Of a stretch of DNA of 7,585 nt, positions 1 through 7,098 are shown piece by piece; position 1 is the first letter of the stretch; each line of letters begins with the position of its first letter. Under the pieces are notes generated by a model. The model worked only from the letters and a program-made list of their open reading frames with translations, was not told where the DNA came from and searched no databases. The DNA lies in assembly GCA_937959095.1 (NCBI GenBank), contig CALGLY010000511.1, positions 1-7,585 on the forward strand, written 5' to 3'. The position numbers and the translations under genes were made by a program. The DNA comes from an uncultured Saprospiraceae bacterium. Lineage in GTDB: Bacteria > Bacteroidota > Bacteroidia > Chitinophagales > Saprospiraceae.

Positions 1-1579
1 TATCAATAGCAATAAATAAAACCACGGCATTTTTATCTCTTATATCTGTCTGGAACTGCACTAAGTTTCCTCCTTTGAATTGTACATTCTCTACAAGCTG
101 ACTACGCAAAGCAGGCGTTAGCTTACCTGGGTACGAACTGCTTGTACTTGTATTGAATTGTCTATTCAAGGTATTGAAATCGAGTTCTTTCTTACTCACC
201 ACTACTGCTATCCAATCGGTCGTCCCTTTATCATCTAGTGTCATCGAGTGGTCGCGCGGGAAGATGCGCGTACCTGTGATACCACAATAGGCAGAGTGCT
301 TCTCGGTATAGGGGAATAATACATAGCTAGAGCCATCTGTCTCTTGTCCAAATACATAGGTGTAGCACTCGATCGTATTCGTTACTTGTACTTTGAATTT
401 ATCGCCTATTCGTAGCGGAGCGCGTGTCTTGAAGACATTATTACTCACTGCTTCTAGTGGAATGCTCTTGCGCGTATTGATGTCTATCAGACCTAATGCT
501 ACATCCAGTTTCGTATTGTTTGGATCGTTAGCTTTTCCCATCGGGTACAAGCCATAAGCTTCTTTCACAAAATACTCAAAATCAGGATAAGAAACATAAG
601 CGATGCCATCGTCGCCCCAACGTGTTCCCCAAGAGTTCATAATTTCAAACGCCCCTTTACCATTCAGTGCGGTATCATCGTAACCAATCACAGACATGGC
701 ATGACCGCCAAGGCGACTAGAGCCACGAAGATCACTTTGGGTAGGTTGCCAAAGCTGCTTGCCCATCATGTTTTGGGTGAAACTTTGTCCAACCATCATC
801 CCGATAACTACGGGTGCACCTGCTGCTAGATTCTGTCGAATCGCATTGATGTCTACTTTATGATTACTTGCTCCTTTAGAAAGACGTTCATAGCCTTTGA
901 TACGGAAGTTGGCAGCATCTTGCTTCTCCCGATTGGTTGGTTGCAATCGACAAGAGCCTTCATTGTATTCAAAATCTGAAAAGGGTAATGCGCCTTGCTT
1001 TTGCATTGTTTCCATCGCATAGTGCAAGTACGTTCCCTGACAACCTTCAAATGCAATCTGGTTGTAGACAAAAGAGGGACTAAAAGAATTACTATTTGGA
1101 TTTGCTCCTGTTTGCCGAGCATGTAAGATACTTCTTGCGCTATAGGCACTTGCCCAACCTACACAAGAACCTTGCTTTCCTTGATTGAGGCGCTTAGGCG
1201 CGTATTCTCGCAAGGATACTTTCGATGGCATACTTCCTTCTGCTAAAGAAGCAAAAACGAGGCGTTTGTCGTATTCTTCCTCATTCGGAGAGAACCCTAA
1301 TGAAAAGAGATCAGAAAAATCTGGATTTCCGCCACCACCATTATCAGGCCCCACAGGCACTATATCATTGAGCATGCTACTGCCACCACCCATGAAGTAA
1401 AACAATGCTCCAATCACAAGCACAGGAATGAGTAGTTTTGGTCGTTTGAACAAGAACATCAATAAAAACGGAAGCAATTGTCCTAGTCCGCCGCCACCAC
1501 CGCCAGGGCTGGGATTTACGGGGTCGCGCTCTTGCCGCTTTTCAGGACGATTCTCGTCTTTTTCCATTCTTACAGGCAT
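1..1579 (-). CDS. Membrane-anchored C1 (papain-like) cysteine peptidase with DUF4384-like domain, 3' end cut by window edge
   Basis: At least 526 residues are visible and the frame stays open to position 1. The start is ATG at 1579, with an in-frame TGA at 1600-1598 just upstream; ATG at 1567 (residue 5) is the only other early choice. A charged, Pro/Gly-rich tail (residues 1-33, six glycines at 26-31) precedes a hydrophobic stretch with K45, R46 and K48 before the main segment at about 49-63. This suggests a membrane anchor with the catalytic part facing the periplasm. The peptidase domain spans about 105-360. QGSCVGWA carries the nucleophile Cys139, with Gln133 six residues before it matching the papain oxyanion glutamine. 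GGHAMSVIGYDD gives His293 and MNSWGTRWGDDG gives Asn315, so the catalytic set is complete. Residues of about 375-460 (RIGDKFKV, CYTYVFGQETDGSSYVLFPY) match DUF4384-type domains often linked to such peptidases. The substrate is unknown. There is no classical cleavable signal peptide. Confidence 0.88.
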   Translation of the reverse strand, partial: MPVRMEKDENRPEKRQERDPVNPSPGGGGGGLGQLLPFLLMFLFKRPKLLIPVLVIGALFYFMGGGSSMLNDIVPVGPDNGGGGNPDFSDLFSLGFSPNEEEYDKRLVFASLAEGSMPSKVSLREYAPKRLNQGKQGSCVGWASAYSARSILHARQTGANPNSNSFSPSFVYNQIAFEGCQGTYLHYAMETMQKQGALPFSDFEYNEGSCRLQPTNREKQDAANFRIKGYERLSKGASNHKVDINAIRQNLAAGAPVVIGMMVGQSFTQNMMGKQLWQPTQSDLRGSSRLGGHAMSVIGYDDTALNGKGAFEIMNSWGTRWGDDGIAYVSYPDFEYFVKEAYGLYPMGKANDPNNTKLDVALGLIDINTRKSIPLEAVSNNVFKTRAPLRIGDKFKVQVTNTIECYTYVFGQETDGSSYVLFPYTEKHSAYCGITGTRIFPRDHSMTLDDKGTTDWIAVVVSKKELDFNTLNRQFNTSTSSSYPGKLTPALRSQLVENVQFKGGNLVQFQTDIRDKNAVVLFIAID

Positions 1580-1938
1580 AGTCGGTATTTTTTTTGTTCA
1601 GAAAATTTGCTGTATTATAAGAAATAGAAAGAATACTAGACAAACAATGTGTTTATTTTATCTTAATACTCTTTATTTTTATCACTTATTTGATGTAAGT
1701 AATGCGAAAATAATAACTATATCACTTAAACTTGTTCTTTCGACTTCTAACTGCGTTGGCAAAAACTAGATATAACCCGTTATATTACGTCTTTACCGTC
1801 TTGTTAGAAACCAAAATAACTTCCTTTAATTGGCATATTTATTACTTTCGCATTCCTAATATCTATCTCTTAACGTTCTGACATTGTGGCAAGTTGATAG
1901 TCACTTTAAAAAAAGCTATCATCTGCTAAATAGTAACG

Positions 1939-2071
1939 TTCTCTGACAAATTTCGTAGCCAAAGAAAAAAATAAACACAAAAACGTCTGATTAGTAGTGT
2001 TGTGTTTATTTTTTTCTTTGGCCTAGTCACGGGACCAGCCCGTTCGCAGGGCAGGCGGGTTTGCCAGAGAA
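1939..2071. repeat. Nested inverted repeat with GC-rich insert, possible MITE-like or structured element
   Basis: Outer arms 1939-1950 (ttctctgacaaa) and 2060-2071 (tttgccagagaa) are complementary at 11 of 12 positions. Inside them, 1958-1980 and 2000-2022 form a perfect 23-bp inverted repeat. The gap between arms is 7 bases on the left and 37 on the right. The right gap is GC-rich and has its own small stem, acggg (2029-2033) with cccgt (2039-2043), and alternative gccc/gggc pairings (2038-2041 with 2049-2052). No clear target-site duplication flanks the outer arms. A small non-autonomous element, a REP-like intergenic repeat or a structured 5' leader of the rightward gene would all fit. Confidence 0.5.
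1958..2022. terminator. Perfect 23-bp hairpin with A7 and T7 tracts, bidirectional terminator-like
   Basis: Arms 1958-1980 and 2000-2022 match perfectly around a 19-base loop. An inner stem (ataaacacaa with ttgtgtttat) is flanked by A7 at 1965-1971 and T7 at 2009-2015, the layout of an intrinsic terminator working in both directions. Its place is odd: the flanking genes diverge, so neither ends here. It could end a small untranslated RNA, act as a leader attenuator for the gene at 2087, be left from a lost gene, or be the core of the larger repeat. The hairpin is certain; its role is not. Confidence 0.45.
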
Positions 2072-2086
2072 TCAATAACTAAGTTT

Positions 2087-2587
2087 ATGAAAAATTTCAC
2101 AACCTACCAATTAAAAGAAAGTATGTTTAGTATGACGGATAGCTATACCGTCTACAATGAGGAAGGAGATACGGCATATAGCATAAAAGGAAGTTTCTTT
2201 TCTTGGGGCGATAATTTGACCCTCGAAGATGCCTCTGGCAATGAACGCCTGACGATAGACCAAAAGAAAATCGCGCTGCGCCCTACCTATCTTATTTATC
2301 GGGGTGATGAAAAGCTGGCGAAGGTGAAAAAGAAAATAGGACTCCTGAAACAACGCCTAGAAATAGACCTTCCCGAAGGCAAAGATTATACGGTAAAGGG
2401 CAATTTTATGGCAAAAGAATTTGAGTTCTATAGAGGCAGAACCAAAGTGGCAGAGGTCTCCAAATCGTGGCTCAGCATGACAGATAACTATGGCGTACGC
2501 GTGGCGACCGATGAAGACCATGAACTGATAATAGCTACGGTGATTATTATTGATTTGTTGATGCAGGAGGAGGAGCAGGAGGAGTGA
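2087..2587 (+). CDS. LURP-one-related (YxjI-type, tubby-like barrel) family protein
   Basis: The protein has 166 residues, the usual size for a single-domain bacterial LURP-one-related protein. The pattern is short alternating beta strands with turns: a hairpin at about 19-35 (YTVYNEEGDTAYSIKG), strands with charged turns at about 43-82, and a second round at about 100-140. It ends in a hydrophobic segment (about 147-158, LIIATVIIIDLL), which in this fold is the helix running through the barrel. FSMTDSYTV (14-22) and LSMTDNYGV (129-137) are similar and occupy early and late positions in the barrel. An acidic tail (EEEQEE) closes the protein. No signal peptide is seen, so it is probably cytoplasmic. 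The biochemical role of bacterial members is poorly known; lipid or ligand binding is suggested only by the tubby-like fold. The ATG at 2087 has no strong ribosome binding site. It is transcribed alone, convergent with the operon to the right. Confidence 0.85.
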   Translation: MKNFTTYQLKESMFSMTDSYTVYNEEGDTAYSIKGSFFSWGDNLTLEDASGNERLTIDQKKIALRPTYLIYRGDEKLAKVKKKIGLLKQRLEIDLPEGKDYTVKGNFMAKEFEFYRGRTKVAEVSKSWLSMTDNYGVRVATDEDHELIIATVIIIDLLMQEEEQEE

Positions 2588-2597
2588 GTATTCAAAT

Positions 2598-2643
2598 ACA
2601 CATTCTTGACTTAAAATAGTGCCGTTTTAAGTCAAGAATGTGT
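2598..2643. terminator. Perfect 19-bp hairpin between convergent genes, probable bidirectional terminator
   Basis: Arms 2598-2616 and 2625-2643 are perfectly complementary around the 8-base loop tagtgccg. The hairpin begins 10 bases after the stop of the plus-strand gene (2587) and lies 51 bases beyond the end of the minus-strand operon (2695), so it can serve both. There is no U-tract after the stem on either strand; the only A/T runs (AAAA and TTTT) are at the loop end. It may therefore act mainly as an RNA 3'-end stabiliser, or need a factor for termination. Confidence 0.65.
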
Positions 2644-2694
2644 GCCTGGTCGTTTAAATATTAGTGATTGGTATTTAGAAAAAAGCGTTGCCGT

Positions 2695-4662
2695 TTACTC
2701 AAAATCATAAGTCAAAGTAAGCTCTACAAAGCGATCAGATTCTATAAGTTTATCAAATTTTGATTTGGTGAGTACATATCTATTATCTACTTTTTTGACA
2801 TCATGCTGTTTCAATTTGTAGTGTTCAAGTAGTGTTAAAATTTTTTTATTCTGCGTTTTATTTTCTAAATCTGTAAAATCATTTTCACCTATAATTTTTT
2901 TAGCCTCTTCTGCTTCTTCTGCTTCTAAAGCCCAAAACAATGTTTGCCACTTTTCTGTCAAGCCAAGCTGTACTTCAAAAAGCTCTCGATATATGATATA
3001 TGTTTCTGGCATATAAAGGATCTCTTCATATTCTTCAATATTTCTTCCAAATGCCTTTTCAAAGAACTCTCTTCCAGACGGGACAATCCCCTTAGTTACA
3101 TTACTAATAGCCTGGATTGCTCTAATGAATTTTTGATTCCAAAATTTTCCAACGTATTTTCTGTGTTTTGCTTCTTCGCCAAATAATGGAATATATTTCA
3201 TTGGAAAAGAATAAATGTGAATTTCTAATTCCTCTGAAAGTTCAATATTGAGCTTCATGCGTTTATAAAGGTCTTGAGGTCGATCTTTAAAATTGTAAAG
3301 CAAATAGTTTGATAGTCGATCAATTTCATATTTTGCGGCCAATCGTACAGCTTTCTCATATTGTTTCTTCATTCCCCAATAATCAAAAGCAATACGCAAA
3401 GGGTAAATTGGTATTTCGCTCATTAAGCGCATAAATTCTTCCGTCACATAACGTGCGTCTGTTCCTTGATTGAAATCTACACTGCGTCGTTTTGGAACTT
3501 TATCTCGGTATCTTTCAAAGATAGGAGCAATCACTTTATCTGCTTTGATAAGATTTTCCTTTGTAATGGTTTCAAGTTGTAATAATTGATATTTTTCTAG
3601 TATATCATAAAATATTTGAGCCATTTTCCTCTTGGCTCGTTTATCTAAGAAATGCTTCAAAACCTTATAAGAGCGTCTTACATAAGCTTTATCGTTCACT
3701 CCATTTTTCAAATTTAGAATGATGATTTCCCACTGATTGGGTTCTATAAAAGTTGCTCCTTTATAAAAACCCATATCTTTTATTTCCTGAATAATCTCAG
3801 GGAAGCGCGGCGAGGCAAGCACATTATTGTCCATCAGTAACAGATTCTGCTGCTCACCATATAGCTCATTGATGACTTCAAATTTATCTTTAGTCGGGAT
3901 TTTTTCTTTATAAGTGGGTTCTAAAATTGGCACAGAGCAAAAGGCACAAGTGCGCGTGCAGCCCTTTGTCATAAAAGTGAAATAGGCACTACCCGTTGGG
4001 TACTTATAGTCTATTTCATCCAAAATGGAGTAGTCTAGTGGTAGGTCATCAATGATAATATCATTATCGTCTAGCATACCAGGCTTATCTAGTAAGCCAT
4101 CTATGGGCTTGATGCCTGTTTCTGTTTCCACTTCGCCTTTCAGTAGAGACGCTAAAACACCACCTAGCTTCACATTTTCTATATCATCCACCAAGAGTTT
4201 AGCGTCTTGAATGGCTTTAATCGTTATTTTCCAATAGAAGGTAAATAGGGTAGTTACATAAACTCTATCCCATTTTGGGGCTTGTTTGTATTTTTTATTT
4301 TTGTAGAAATCGCAGAAATGTTTGAGCCAAACTTCTAGTAGTGCGCGTTTGCTATTCGCATCTTCAAACATATTGGGCGCATCAGCTAAGGCTTCATGTA
4401 GGTACTTTTGTTGTCTGGTTTTGATGTATTTCTGAATGGAGACTTCCTGTTTTTTCCAATTGATATTCGCGTCAATGGATTTCAACTTGGCAATACAATC
4501 TGTAACAATATCATTTAACAGAAACTCCTTTACATCTCCCTTATAGAATGTTACCTTATCTCCGAGCATACGATGATAAGTAGCGATTTTCATTAGCCCG
4601 ATAGGTGGGTATTTATTTTTGTAGTTGGGTTCTATTAGTAATATGTTGCGCGCTTTTGTCAT
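2695..4662 (-). CDS. Radical SAM protein with B12-binding-like N-terminus and long C-terminal extension
   Basis: The protein has 655 residues. The N-terminus (ILLIEPNYKNKYPPIGLMKIA, from residue 7) matches the opening strand and PPxGL turn of B12-binding-like domains in the radical SAM superfamily, but residues of about 55-150 are an unusual helical insert. The cluster motif is GCTRTCAFC: Cys235, Cys239 and Cys242 (CX3CX2C), which would bind a 4Fe-4S cluster and SAM. Later barrel strands are seen at LLLMDNN (275-280) and VDFNQGTDARY (395-405), the latter typical of this superfamily. Residues of about 312-390 are a basic helical insertion in the barrel, and about 500-655 form an extra C-terminal part with an acidic EAEEAEEAKK run (580-589). 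The start lies 4 bases after the stop of the Hsp90-like gene, so it is the last gene of the operon. The substrate is unknown. The motif differs from the viperin signature. No cobalamin-ligand DxHxxG motif is visible, so B12 binding is doubtful. Confidence 0.88.
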   Translation of the reverse strand: MTKARNILLIEPNYKNKYPPIGLMKIATYHRMLGDKVTFYKGDVKEFLLNDIVTDCIAKLKSIDANINWKKQEVSIQKYIKTRQQKYLHEALADAPNMFEDANSKRALLEVWLKHFCDFYKNKKYKQAPKWDRVYVTTLFTFYWKITIKAIQDAKLLVDDIENVKLGGVLASLLKGEVETETGIKPIDGLLDKPGMLDDNDIIIDDLPLDYSILDEIDYKYPTGSAYFTFMTKGCTRTCAFCSVPILEPTYKEKIPTKDKFEVINELYGEQQNLLLMDNNVLASPRFPEIIQEIKDMGFYKGATFIEPNQWEIIILNLKNGVNDKAYVRRSYKVLKHFLDKRAKRKMAQIFYDILEKYQLLQLETITKENLIKADKVIAPIFERYRDKVPKRRSVDFNQGTDARYVTEEFMRLMSEIPIYPLRIAFDYWGMKKQYEKAVRLAAKYEIDRLSNYLLYNFKDRPQDLYKRMKLNIELSEELEIHIYSFPMKYIPLFGEEAKHRKYVGKFWNQKFIRAIQAISNVTKGIVPSGREFFEKAFGRNIEEYEEILYMPETYIIYRELFEVQLGLTEKWQTLFWALEAEEAEEAKKIIGENDFTDLENKTQNKKILTLLEHYKLKQHDVKKVDNRYVLTKSKFDKLIESDRFVELTLTYDFE

Positions 4663-4666
4663 TCTT

Positions 4667-6229
4667 TTAGTTGAAATGTTCTGCGATTTTCTTTTTTAAT
4701 CTTGTTTTCTGATTGGAAGTTAAGTCTTTTTCACTATCAATGATTGAGTATATAGTTAATACGATATTTTTTTCTTCAGGACTAAGCTTATCTAATTGTA
4801 ATGTAGTTAATAAATAAGCGTCTAGTGGTTCATTGACGAAATCTTCCATTGAAGGAAGTTTGAGATCTCTTTTTGCTATTATATTCTTGTAGACATTTTT
4901 TATATCATTATCTTGGCTTTCTTCAAAATTCTTTAAAGCATTTTTAGATATTATAGCCTTTTCTTCTTCTTTTTTAAGGCTTTTATATTCTTCATGAGTT
5001 AAATCATCTTTCTCCTCACAAGAAATATAATTACTTATATAAGTATCGATGATTTTTAAATGACTATATATTTTTGAGGATTTTCTAGTTAGTGTTCCTA
5101 AATGAGGTAAAAAGGCTTTTAATTTTTTTTCAATAAATTGTGTTGCAGGCGAATCATTAAAATAATCTCTTCGAGCATTAGGTATTAGTTCAGGACTAAT
5201 CGCATGTAGCTCTCCAATATAGTTTAGGTTTTGTCGTTCTTCGCTAAATAAGCGACTAAGCGTAATTTCCGAACCAACACCAATATTAGCTTTTCTTAAG
5301 CGAATCCCTCTTTCAATATTTTTAGAGTGTAATTGAAAATTCAATTTATTGGAGACTCCATACCATAGTATAGCTACTAATTTACCTTGTAAATTCTCTA
5401 TTTTATGAAAATTTACATCAAAAAAAACTATGTCTTTTTCTTTATATTTTGCGATTTCTCCATTTTTATCAAAAACTTTATTTTTATAAGCTTTATATAT
5501 TGGTTCGTCTTCTAAAAATACATTGTATTCATCTAAGGGGACACTGTTATCTTTGAAATAATCTTTTATTTTCTTTACTAACGTAAATTCCTCATTCAAT
5601 CCCTCATTCAATGGCATATTGAATGGCACAGGAGCGACCATTGACAAATACTCTTGAACGTATTCGATATTGAATAAATTAGAATCTGTAATACCATTTA
5701 ACTTTACTCGAAAATAATGTTCATCTGCTTTAGCCTTTTCTTTTTCTAGACTAGTAATAAAACTGATTGCGCTCGCAGCGGATTGTGTATAATTTTTATC
5801 TCTTAGAATTTTCTTCAGCAATACAGCATCTAGTGTTAGAATGCTTTTAACATTTTCTCCTTTATAAGTAGTTTCAAAAATAAGTTTTTCACAATAAGCT
5901 AATCCTCCGAGTCTTCCAATACCCCGAAACCCTTTACGCCTATCTGGGTTTTTTACAGAAGCAGCAACATTGACTAAAAAACTCACAACATTTTCTTCTT
6001 TTATACCCGTCGCATTATCTTTTACTAGAATTTGATTATCATCTTTACTTAAATAAATTTCTACTTTTCCTGCTTCTCTTGAAGGCAAAATATTCCTTTC
6101 TACTGCCTCGTCTATTTGGTCGACTGCATTTTGGATGTACTCCCTAAAAATAAATCGAGGGTCGTCATACATCCCAGTTGTAAGTGTCTCAATGACATTT
6201 TTGCCAATATGTGGAGAAAATTGATTCAT
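4667..6229 (-). CDS. Hsp90-like GHKL-fold ATPase
   Basis: The product has 520 residues from the ATG at 6229. TTG at 6232 directly after the previous stop is possible but less likely. The GHKL (Bergerat) ATP site is complete: N box with Glu30, Asn34 and Asp37 in REYIQNAVDQ; G1 box DNATGI (Asp71 to Gly75); glycine-rich lid GFRGIGRLGG (100-109). A region at about 305-360 with RGIRLRK, IGELH and LIPNARRDYF resembles the middle-domain segment found in Hsp90-type ATPases of prokaryotic accessory operons. The last 150 residues are helical and rich in Lys and Glu. The family hydrolyses ATP with dimerisation and conformational closure. The protein is shorter than HtpG (about 620 residues) and has no MutL-type endonuclease motif. 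It has no signal peptide, so it is cytoplasmic. It lies 3 bases after the upstream stop and 4 bases before the radical SAM gene, so translation is probably coupled. It may act as a switch or chaperone for neighbouring products (inference). The gene is very AT-rich. Confidence 0.87.
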   Translation of the reverse strand: MNQFSPHIGKNVIETLTTGMYDDPRFIFREYIQNAVDQIDEAVERNILPSREAGKVEIYLSKDDNQILVKDNATGIKEENVVSFLVNVAASVKNPDRRKGFRGIGRLGGLAYCEKLIFETTYKGENVKSILTLDAVLLKKILRDKNYTQSAASAISFITSLEKEKAKADEHYFRVKLNGITDSNLFNIEYVQEYLSMVAPVPFNMPLNEGLNEEFTLVKKIKDYFKDNSVPLDEYNVFLEDEPIYKAYKNKVFDKNGEIAKYKEKDIVFFDVNFHKIENLQGKLVAILWYGVSNKLNFQLHSKNIERGIRLRKANIGVGSEITLSRLFSEERQNLNYIGELHAISPELIPNARRDYFNDSPATQFIEKKLKAFLPHLGTLTRKSSKIYSHLKIIDTYISNYISCEEKDDLTHEEYKSLKKEEEKAIISKNALKNFEESQDNDIKNVYKNIIAKRDLKLPSMEDFVNEPLDAYLLTTLQLDKLSPEEKNIVLTIYSIIDSEKDLTSNQKTRLKKKIAEHFN

Positions 6230-6232
6230 CAA

Positions 6233-7096
6233 TTATTTCTTGATATTTTTCTTTACTTCATTTGGTATCTTAGCAGGGCTATCCTCATTGTATTCGTCGT
6301 ATCCGTGATACTTGTTGTTATGTTCTTCATGTGCTTGAAATACAACCCATACTTCGTTTTGTTCGTCGTAATTGTAATAACGATTTTTAAATTTATAGGC
6401 TGTTTCTAGCAGAGACTGTGCTAAAGTATTATCACTATCATTCCTATTATAACAACTTAACCTTGATATAAACCCTTCTTTATCATCAGACTGCTCCCAC
6501 ATTTCTTTCGAATTGTAAGGAGTAGGGTCGTGCTTAGGATTATGCTCGAATATGAGTTTGAAGCGGACGAAAAAATTGCTCAACATATCATTGTCTTCAA
6601 TTTTTTTGTCGCAAACAATTACTTCATGTTCTTTTCTCGTATCACCAATACTTGTAGTAAAATGTACTTCATTTTCTTGCCATAAAGAAACAAAGGTAAA
6701 ATATACATTTGAAAACTTATGTTCAGCATGAACTCTTGAAGCTAGATATTTTATTTCGTTTAGAATTGATTCGCTATAATAGTCGCGTGCTAAATCGGGG
6801 GAACAAATAACATTATCATCATTTTTTGGATAAGTAATGAAACTATTAGTGGAATTTGATAGGAAGGTAAGTATTTGATTTTCTATAGAATATGGAAGCA
6901 TTTTACCATAAGGGAAACTAGCCATTATTTCCTGTAGAAAACTGGTTCGCAATAAAATCTTAGGTTTTTCGGTTGAAAATTCACTAATCAGTTTAGATAA
7001 ATTTTCGGCTAATTTTAAATATTCGTATTCATTAGTACTGTAGTGTCTTTCGTCCCAAATAAAAGCTGATACATCTAATACTGCAAAAAAATCCAT
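6233..7096 (-). CDS. Uncharacterised operon protein, 287 residues, with a weak PIN-like N-terminus
   Basis: I do not recognise this family with confidence. The gene is convincing: it starts 2 bases after the ATPase stop and ends 3 bases before the Hsp90-like ATG. The N-terminus FAVLDVSAFIWDE places Asp8 at the end of a hydrophobic strand, as in PIN-domain nucleases, and LLRTSFLQEIMA (Glu56) resembles the next PIN acidic motif. The later acidic positions of a PIN domain cannot be placed clearly. The second half has distinct, likely conserved features: FEHNPKHDPTPYNSKEMW (183-200), an SxxLLETAYKFKNRYYNYDE stretch (228-245), and EVWVVFQAHEEHNNKYHGYDE (248-268), rich in His, Tyr and acidic residues. 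The C-terminus is basic (KKNIKK). It has no signal peptide or membrane segment. In such operons an orphan protein of this size is often the effector or a specificity factor, but that is only inferred from context. Confidence 0.8.
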   Translation of the reverse strand: MDFFAVLDVSAFIWDERHYSTNEYEYLKLAENLSKLISEFSTEKPKILLRTSFLQEIMASFPYGKMLPYSIENQILTFLSNSTNSFITYPKNDDNVICSPDLARDYYSESILNEIKYLASRVHAEHKFSNVYFTFVSLWQENEVHFTTSIGDTRKEHEVIVCDKKIEDNDMLSNFFVRFKLIFEHNPKHDPTPYNSKEMWEQSDDKEGFISRLSCYNRNDSDNTLAQSLLETAYKFKNRYYNYDEQNEVWVVFQAHEEHNNKYHGYDEYNEDSPAKIPNEVKKNIKK

Positions 7097-7098
7097 AT

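Larger units (their letters stand above)
1580..2086. other. AT-rich divergent intergenic region, 507 bases
   Basis: This gap separates the peptidase gene (leftward) from the LURP-one-like gene (rightward), so both promoters should lie here, but no convincing promoter pair was found. Positions of about 1600-1935 are AT-rich and show no credible gene. A nine-base word, taacgttct, occurs at 1871-1879 and again at 1934-1942. The right part holds the nested inverted repeat and a GC-rich island, listed separately. Reading frames through 1580-1769 have low-complexity content and no recognisable domain. Confidence 0.7.

Noticed and set aside
853..1149. Minus-strand frame of 98 codons inside the peptidase
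   Set aside because: It lies out of frame within the catalytic domain and has no recognisable features.
1614..1647. TATAAT (1614-1619, minus strand) with TTGTTT (1642-1647) as a promoter for the peptidase
   Set aside because: The spacer is 22 bases, too long for the common consensus, and the pair does not match the Bacteroidota TTTG / TAnnTTTG pattern. In such AT-rich DNA it can arise by chance.
1185..1769. Plus-strand reading frames across the peptidase gene and its upstream gap
   Set aside because: They oppose a well-supported peptidase and show proline and serine runs that mirror the glycine-rich coding strand, with no domain of their own.
2060..2087. TTTG (2060-2063) with TAAGTTTA (2080-2087) as a Bacteroidota-type promoter for the LURP-one-like gene
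   Set aside because: The second box overlaps the start codon and differs from consensus, and the spacing is short.
2907..2932. Short tandem repeat of ttctgcttc units
   Set aside because: It simply encodes the EAEEAEEA run of the radical SAM protein; it is too short to call a repeat element.
3937..3960. Radical SAM gene as a prokaryotic viperin
   Set aside because: The cluster motif context (GCTRTCAFCSVP), the B12-binding-like opening and the 655-residue length do not fit viperins, which are about half that size.
6230..6232. TTG as the start of the Hsp90-like gene
   Set aside because: The ATG at 6227-6229 follows immediately and gives the same protein less one residue; TTG would touch the upstream stop with no gain.
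6116..6409. Plus-strand frame with a hydrophobic, membrane-like product
   Set aside because: It is antisense to the junction of two well-supported operon genes; the hydrophobicity is a by-product of AT-rich antisense DNA.
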